64,000 nucleotides of DNA. It comes from Megaustenia siamemsis (Eukaryota; Mollusca; Gastropoda; Stylommatophora; Ariophantidae). The position numbers and the translations under genes are program-made. The notes under the pieces were generated by a model. That model saw nothing but the letters and a program-made list of their open reading frames with translations, did not search any database and had not been told where the DNA came from. The DNA lies in the NCBI GenBank assembly GCA_032433765.1, contig JAVIAB010000092.1, positions 100,056,886-100,120,885 of the forward strand. Reading direction: 5' to 3'. Position 1 is the stretch's first letter. The number at the start of each line of letters is the position of its first letter. Positions 58,510-64,000 of the stretch are shown piece after piece.

Positions 58510-58858
58510 AGAAGAAGACAAATAAGACGAAAAAGTATCTGATAGAAACAGTCAATCGACACACCTGCTATACATGGGGCTATTCCCCATACATTAGTCA
58601 CATGACAAAATAAAAGGCAATAACGGTTACCTATTACAGGTCATGTAAGCTTAATGAAATTAACACATGACTGACATCAGAACTCAAGCGAGTGTCAGTC
58701 ACAGTTGTAGCTGGTTGGGAAAGATAGCAGCTTGGCGCGCTCCAATCAACCCAATTGAAAAAAGGGTACCTGACCAGATGAGCTGGTGAATGTAGGCCGT
58801 AACAGCAAGGACGACCCCGGCCACCTCACATTCAAGTGGCGTTCAATCACTTCTTAAC
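58510..58858. other. Gap: no gene seen
   Basis: No recognisable feature in this 350-bp stretch. Confidence 0.4.
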
Positions 58859-58859
58859 T

Positions 58860-60095
58860 TTAATTAAACTAAATCTTTCTACAATCCTCTCCGAATCCTA
58901 ACTCTTTCTACAGTCAACTCCGAATCCTAATTCTTTCTACAGTCAACTCAGAGGCCTAAATCTTTCTACAGTCAACTCCGAATTCTAAATCTTTCTACAG
59001 TCAACTCCGAGTCCTAAATCTTTCTACAGTAAACTCCGAATCCTAAATCTTTCTACAGTCAGCTCCGAATCTTAAATCTTTCTACAGTCAACTCGGAGGC
59101 CTAAATCTTTCTACAGTCAACTCCGAATCCTAAATCTTTCTACAGTCAACTCCGAGTACTAAATCTTTCTACAGTCAACTCCGAATCTTACATCTTTCTA
59201 CAGTCAACTCCGAGGCCTAAATCTTTCTACAGTCAACTCCGAATCCTAAATCTTTCTACAGTCAACTCCGAGTCCTAAATCTTTCTACAGTCAACTCCGA
59301 ATCCTAAATCTTTCTACAGTCAACTTCGAATCCTAAATCTTTCTACAGCCAACTCCGGGTCATAAATCTTTCTACAGGCAACTCCGAGTCCTAAATCTTT
59401 CTATAGTCAACTTCCAATCCTATATTTATTTATAGTCAACTTCGAATCCTAAACCTTTCTACAGTCAGCTGCTAATCTTAAATCTTTCTACAGTCAACTC
59501 CGAATCTTAAATCTTTCTACAGTCAACTCCGAGTCCTAAATCTTTCTACAGTCAACTTCGAATCCTAAATCTTCCTAAAATCAACTCCGAGTCCTAAATC
59601 TTTCTACAGTCCACTCTGAATCCTAAATCTTTCTATAGTCAGCTCCGAGTCCTAAATCTTTCTACAGTCCACTCTGAATCCTAAATCTTTCTATAGTCAG
59701 CTCCGAGTCCTAAATCTTTCTACAGTCCACTCTGAATCCTAAATCTTTCTATAGTCAGCTCCGAGTCCTAAATCTTTCTACAGTCCACTCTGAATCCTAA
59801 ATCTTTCTATAGTCAGCTCCGAGTCCTAAATCTTTCTACAGTCCACTATGATTCCTAAATCTTTCTATAGTCAGCTCTTATTCCTAAATCTTTCTACAGT
59901 CCACTATGAATCCTAAATCTTTCTATAGTCAGCTCTTATTCCTAAATCTTTCTATAGTCAGCTCTTATTCCTAAATCTTTCTACAGTCCACTATGATTCC
60001 TAAATCTTTCTATAGTCAGCTCTTATTCCTAAATCTTTCTATAGTCAGCTCTTATTCCTAAATCTTTCTACAGTCAACTTCAAATCATAAATATT
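58860..60095. repeat. 29-bp minisatellite, about 42 units
   Basis: Units contain ctttctacagtcaactccga followed by atcctaaat. Variants cluster: the second half alternates two unit types (acagtccactctgaatc and atagtcagctccgagtc), a higher-order dimer. Confidence 0.95.
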
Positions 60096-60097
60096 TT

Positions 60098-60171
60098 TTA
60101 CTTCCGGTCTATATGGCGGATAGGCGGCAGAAACCATTGAGGCTCAGTCTAAAAAGTGTTCCTTGTTGCAG
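60098..60171 (-). repeat. Outer piece of the locus duplicated at 38 kb
   Basis: Inverted match to 38345-38400 (atatggcggataggcggcag; gttccttgttgcag). It ends at GCAG (60168-60171). Confidence 0.75.
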
Positions 60172-60605
60172 TGTAATTGTTATGTATTCAACTTCTTATA
60201 ATTGTCCATTTATCCCCTATTAATCAGTTGTACTTCTCTTTTTAATCGTTTTGTTTTTTAATATACCTGCTCCTATCTTGACATGATAGTTTATTATGAT
60301 TACTTCGCGTTGTGTTTGTTATCTCAATTCATACTATTAATATTATCAGCTGCCCTCCTGGACACATTCCTTAAGTCTATTTTCATCATTTCATCTGAGA
60401 TAATTGACATGGATAGATGTGTACCACAACACCAACACATGTTTATTTAGAAAATAATTACAGTTGCATGATTCGACATTAGATACATATTTCACGAATA
60501 TTCAGAGCATATCTTCATTCTAGGATACAGTCATGCGAATATTACTTCGCGGTGTGGATAACCGCAATATCACGCAATCCTAGATATGGTATATTATCAC
60601 ACGTT
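60172..60605. other. Gap: no gene seen
   Basis: A/T-rich sequence between two minisatellites, absent from the 38-kb copy. Confidence 0.45.
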
Positions 60606-60609
60606 ATGT

Positions 60610-62560
60610 CTTGGTTATCTCTATTCAAGTTCCTTGTGAACCCTTCTATCTCCACTCAAGTCCCATGTGAACCCTTCTATCTCTACTCAAGTCCCGTGTG
60701 AACCCTTCTACCTTCACTCAAGTCCCGTGTGAACCCTTCTACCTCCACTCAAGTCCCGTGTGAACCCTTCTACCTTCACTCAAGTCCCGTGTGAACCCTT
60801 CTATCTCTACTCAAGTCCGTGTGAACCCTTCTACCTTCACTCAAGTCCAGTGTGAACCCTTCTATCTCTACTCAAGTCCCGTGTGAACCCTTCTACCTTC
60901 ACTCAAGTCCCGTGTGAACCCTTCTACCTTCACTCAAGTCCCGTGTGAACCCTTCTACCTCCACTCAAGTCCCGTGTGAACCCTTCTACCTTCACTCAAG
61001 TCCCGTGTGAACCCTTCTATCTCTACTCAAGTCCGTGTGAACCCTTCTACCTTCACTCAAGTCCCGTGAGAACCCTTCTATCTCTACTCAAGTCCGTGTG
61101 AACCCTTCTACCTCCACTCAAGTCCAGTGTGAACCCTTCTACCTCCACTCAAGTCCGTGTGAACCCTTCTACCTTCATTCAAGTCCAGTGTGAACCCTTC
61201 TACCTCCACTCAAGTCCAGTGTGAACCCTTCTACCTCCACTCAAGTCCAGTGTGAACCCTTCTACCTCCACTCAAGTCCAGTGTGAACCCTTCTACCTCC
61301 ACTCAAGTCCAGTGTGAACCCTTCTACCTCCACTCAAGTCCAGTGTGAACCCTTCTACCTCCACTCAAGTCCAGTGTGAACGCTTTTACCTCCACTCAAG
61401 TCCAGTGTGAACCCTTCTACCTCCACTCAAGTCCAGTGTGAACGCTTTTACTTCCACTCAAGTCCAGTGTGAACCCTTCTACCTCCACTCAAGTCCAGTG
61501 TGAACCCTTTTACCTCCACTCAAGTCCAGTGTGAACCCTTCTACCTCCACTCAAGTCCAGTGTGAACCCTTTTACCTCCACTCAAGTCCAGTGTGAACCC
61601 TTCTACCTCCACTCAAGTCCAGTGTGAACCCTTTTACCTCCACTCAAGTCCAGTGTGAACCCTTTTACCTCCACTCAAGTCCAGTGTGAACCCTTCTACC
61701 TCCACTCAAGTCCAGTGTGAACCCTTCTACCTCCACTCAAGTCCAGTGTGAACCCTTCTACCTCCACTCAAGTCCAGTGTGAACCCTTCTACCTCCACTC
61801 AAGTCCAGTGTGAACGCTTTTACCTCCACTCAAGTCCAGTGTGAACCCTTCTACCTTCACTCAAGTCCAGTGTGAACGCTTTTACCTCCACTCAAGTCCA
61901 GTGTGAACCCTTCTACCTCCACTCAAGTCCAGTGTGAACCCTTTTACCTCCACTCAAGTCCAGTGTGAACCCTTCTACCTCCACTCAAGTCCAGTGTGAA
62001 CCCTTTTACCTCCACTCAAGTCCAGTGTGAACCCTTCTACCTCCACTCAAGTCCAGTGTGAACCCTTTTACCTCCACTCAAGTCCAGTGTGAACCCTTTT
62101 ACCTCCACTCAAGTCCAGTGTGAACCCTTTTACCTCCACTCAAGTCCAGTGTGAACCCTTTTACCTCCACTCAAGTCCAGTGTGAACCCTTTTACCTCCA
62201 CTCAAGTCCAGTGTGAACCCTTCTACCTCCACTCAAGTCCAGTGTGAACCCTTTTACCTCCACTCAAGTCCAGTGTGAACCCTTTTACCTCCACTCAAGT
62301 CCAGTGTGAACCCTTTTACCTCCACTCAAGTCCAGTGTGAACCCTTTTACCTCCACTCAAGTCCAGTGTGAACCCTTTTACCTCCACTCAAGTCCAGTGT
62401 GAACCCTTTTACCTCCACTCAAGTCCAGTGTGAACCCTTCTACCGCCACTCAAGTCCAGTGTGAACCCTTCTACCTCCACTCAAATCCAGTGTGAACCCT
62501 TCTACCTCCACTCAAGACCAGTGTGAACGCTTTTACCTCCACTCAAGTCCAGTGACTTAT
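60610..62560. repeat. 31-bp minisatellite, about 63 units
   Basis: Units contain cctccactcaagtccagtgt followed by gaacccttcta. Variant types are zoned: cccgtgtg units occur to about 61080, ccagtgtg units after that, and ttttacc units dominate from 61500 to 62420. Confidence 0.97.
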
Positions 62561-62691
62561 TTATCACTGATTTTATATACAATCATCACTTCCGGCTACT
62601 GTCATTGTCTAACCACTCCCGTTTATGTCTGCTTCTTACGCAGCCTGGCCACTCCTAACTTAAATTTTAAAATATTTTAACACCTACTCAC

Positions 62692-62780
62692 GGCCTTCAC
62701 CTTGTTTGTCCAATGTCTTAATATCTCTCTCCTCGGTGATAGCAGTTTCCTCATATTCAAAGCCCGGCTTGCTGCTGAAG
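62692..62780 (-). CDS. Candidate host exon
   Basis: The minus strand has an acceptor-like cacagtag, then SSKPGFEYEETAITEERDIK and TLDKQGEG, then a strong donor gcc|gtgagtagg. It is 89 bases, with the same AG|C phase-2 start as exons of the coiled-coil gene, and leaves in phase 1. It might be an upstream exon of that gene, but no linking exon was found between 44.2 and 62.7 kb. The inverted copy at 38315-38411 keeps this frame open. Confidence 0.4.
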
Positions 62781-63060
62781 CTACTGTGTTGAATGTTCTG
62801 TGCACACCGTGAGTTGTGTTCTTTGTTTTTTTTATCCGGATCGTGTTTCGATATTCCGATTGTTTACGATGAACCATGATACAGTATGACGAAGGACAGT
62901 TCAGCTGCGTTCACTTTCGGTGCCGCTTGGCCTTATGCCTCTTGGCGTGTGCTGTGGCTAATATTATGGGTACTACAGCTGCCTTTCTTTGTTCGGATTT
63001 TGCAATGAGATGCGTTTTAATTCGGATGATTCCACAGGCACGGGCGGGTGAACAATTACA
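62742..63060. repeat. Inner piece of the locus duplicated at 38 kb
   Basis: Inverted match to 38020-38340 (about 70-75% by eye). It includes part of the candidate exon. A plus-strand ORF (62876-63229, 117 codons) shares CVHF, LCLLACA, TTA and IRMIP motifs with the minus-strand translation at 38 kb, so either strand could be coding. Confidence 0.7.
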
Positions 63061-63229
63061 TATTTTCGACATTGCTGATCACAACCTGACAAGTACAGTT
63101 CTCTGTACTGAAACATTTACAAATAAATATGGCAAGAAAACAAACATTTTTAAAAGAATATTTCTGACATTTCATTGCTATCTATGTCAGAAATCGTCTT
63201 TCGAGATCACTTGGGAAATAACAAGATAG

Positions 63230-64000
63230 AGTGCGAAAAATGGGGGATTAATGTCACTATAAAAGGCAGCGACAGATTATGACATTTCAAAAAAAAATAT
63301 TGAAAACATGCAGCGTCTCACACACGCACACAGACACACACAACACACATGGGGAAAATAGAAAATCAATCAGGCTTGAAAGTTCGAGAAAGACTCAGAG
63401 TAAGACAATCTTAGTATAGAAATTGTCCATCTATACAGACTAACAAGAGACATATTTGACCTAGGATAGACCTATGGCTTCTTACGACACATATGTATTA
63501 AATAAGTGTCACAAATAACGAATATTAATTCCTGGTGGATGTTTTTGAACCAATAGAAAGCCAGTTTCTCACGCCTTCTACTTGACATCAAGTCAATCAG
63601 TTGACAAAATAACTGGCTGTTTTGTTTTGTTTTGGGTGACAGGGGGGTGGGGGGTAATTTATAACAGTTTGGGAATTTGTGTAGGAAACATGTAATTTGT
63701 CAAGGCTTTTCTAGCAGCTTGTTTGTCAAGTGTTTACGCTTGAGATGTAATTATAGCATTTATGTTTGTGAAGTGAACAGAGGGCATCGAGCTATAAATA
63801 AACTTTGACATTAGGGCTACACAGATTTACAGGTCAAAAGGGACAGAAGGAAAATTAATTATGTTCATTAAAGAAAATATATATATATTTAGTAGACAGA
63901 GTAAAGGCAATAGTAAATTGCAGAGTGAAAAGTTTTGAGTTTCTAAAAAAACAGGAACAATAAAATAAAAAGATATTGAACTCATTAACTCCGTAATTAT
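63230..64000. other. Gap: no gene seen
   Basis: A/T-rich sequence with a short (CA)n near 63325-63350 and a G-rich run at 63643-63653. Nothing else was recognised to the window end. Confidence 0.45.

Overview
The window is animal nuclear DNA, most likely from a mollusc or another lophotrochozoan. The evidence is phase-compatible exons separated by long introns, several tRNA-headed SINE families, RTE-like and RNase H-bearing LINEs, Tc1/mariner-type and pogo-type DNA transposons, remnants of a Polinton (Maverick), and abundant minisatellites. There is no operon, prokaryotic ribosome binding site or CRISPR. The mollusc assignment is inference from element types.

Host gene. The only convincing host gene is on the minus strand. 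At least seven exons run from about 44.2 kb down to 7.9 kb and encode an uncharacterised, coiled-coil-rich protein (candidate exons 44122-44197, 42313-42488, 32324-32479, 26009-26177, 10660-10778, 10462-10548 and the terminal exon 7889-8183). Another candidate minus-strand exon lies at 62692-62780. The introns are packed with mobile elements. In three exons a minisatellite begins at or just past the 5' splice site, and two of those arrays repeat the donor site itself.

Layout. 1-7.8 kb: LINE endonuclease at the window edge, RT and RNase H fragments, three SINEs. 7.9-11.3 kb: three host exons, a well-preserved 5'-truncated RTE-like RT, a LINE fragment. 11.8-16.2 kb: degenerate satellite, a LINE tail, and an RT fused to a broken Sailor-like transposase. 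16.2-17.6 kb: Polinton remnant (family-B DNA polymerase C-terminus plus terminal repeat). 19.97-22.36 kb: complete Sailor-like transposon. 22.9-25.76 kb: complete pogo-like transposon beside pieces of a second Sailor. 26-36 kb: host exons, LINE/SINE pieces and four tandem arrays, including 2.8 kb of a 13-bp repeat. 36-44 kb: few genes, a PC4-like ORF, host exons. 45.06-53.21 kb: a giant palindrome with AG...CT ends and a 6-bp target duplication, whose outer ends match the Polinton remnant. 53-64 kb: low-complexity DNA, two SINEs, two long minisatellites and a locus duplicated in inverted orientation at 38 kb.

Main conclusion. The 8.16-kb palindrome looks like a non-autonomous, foldback derivative of a Polinton. 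It has Polinton-type ends and is collinear with a degraded copy at 16-17.6 kb that still carries polymerase sequence. I regard this and the splice-site-derived minisatellites as the most novel content.
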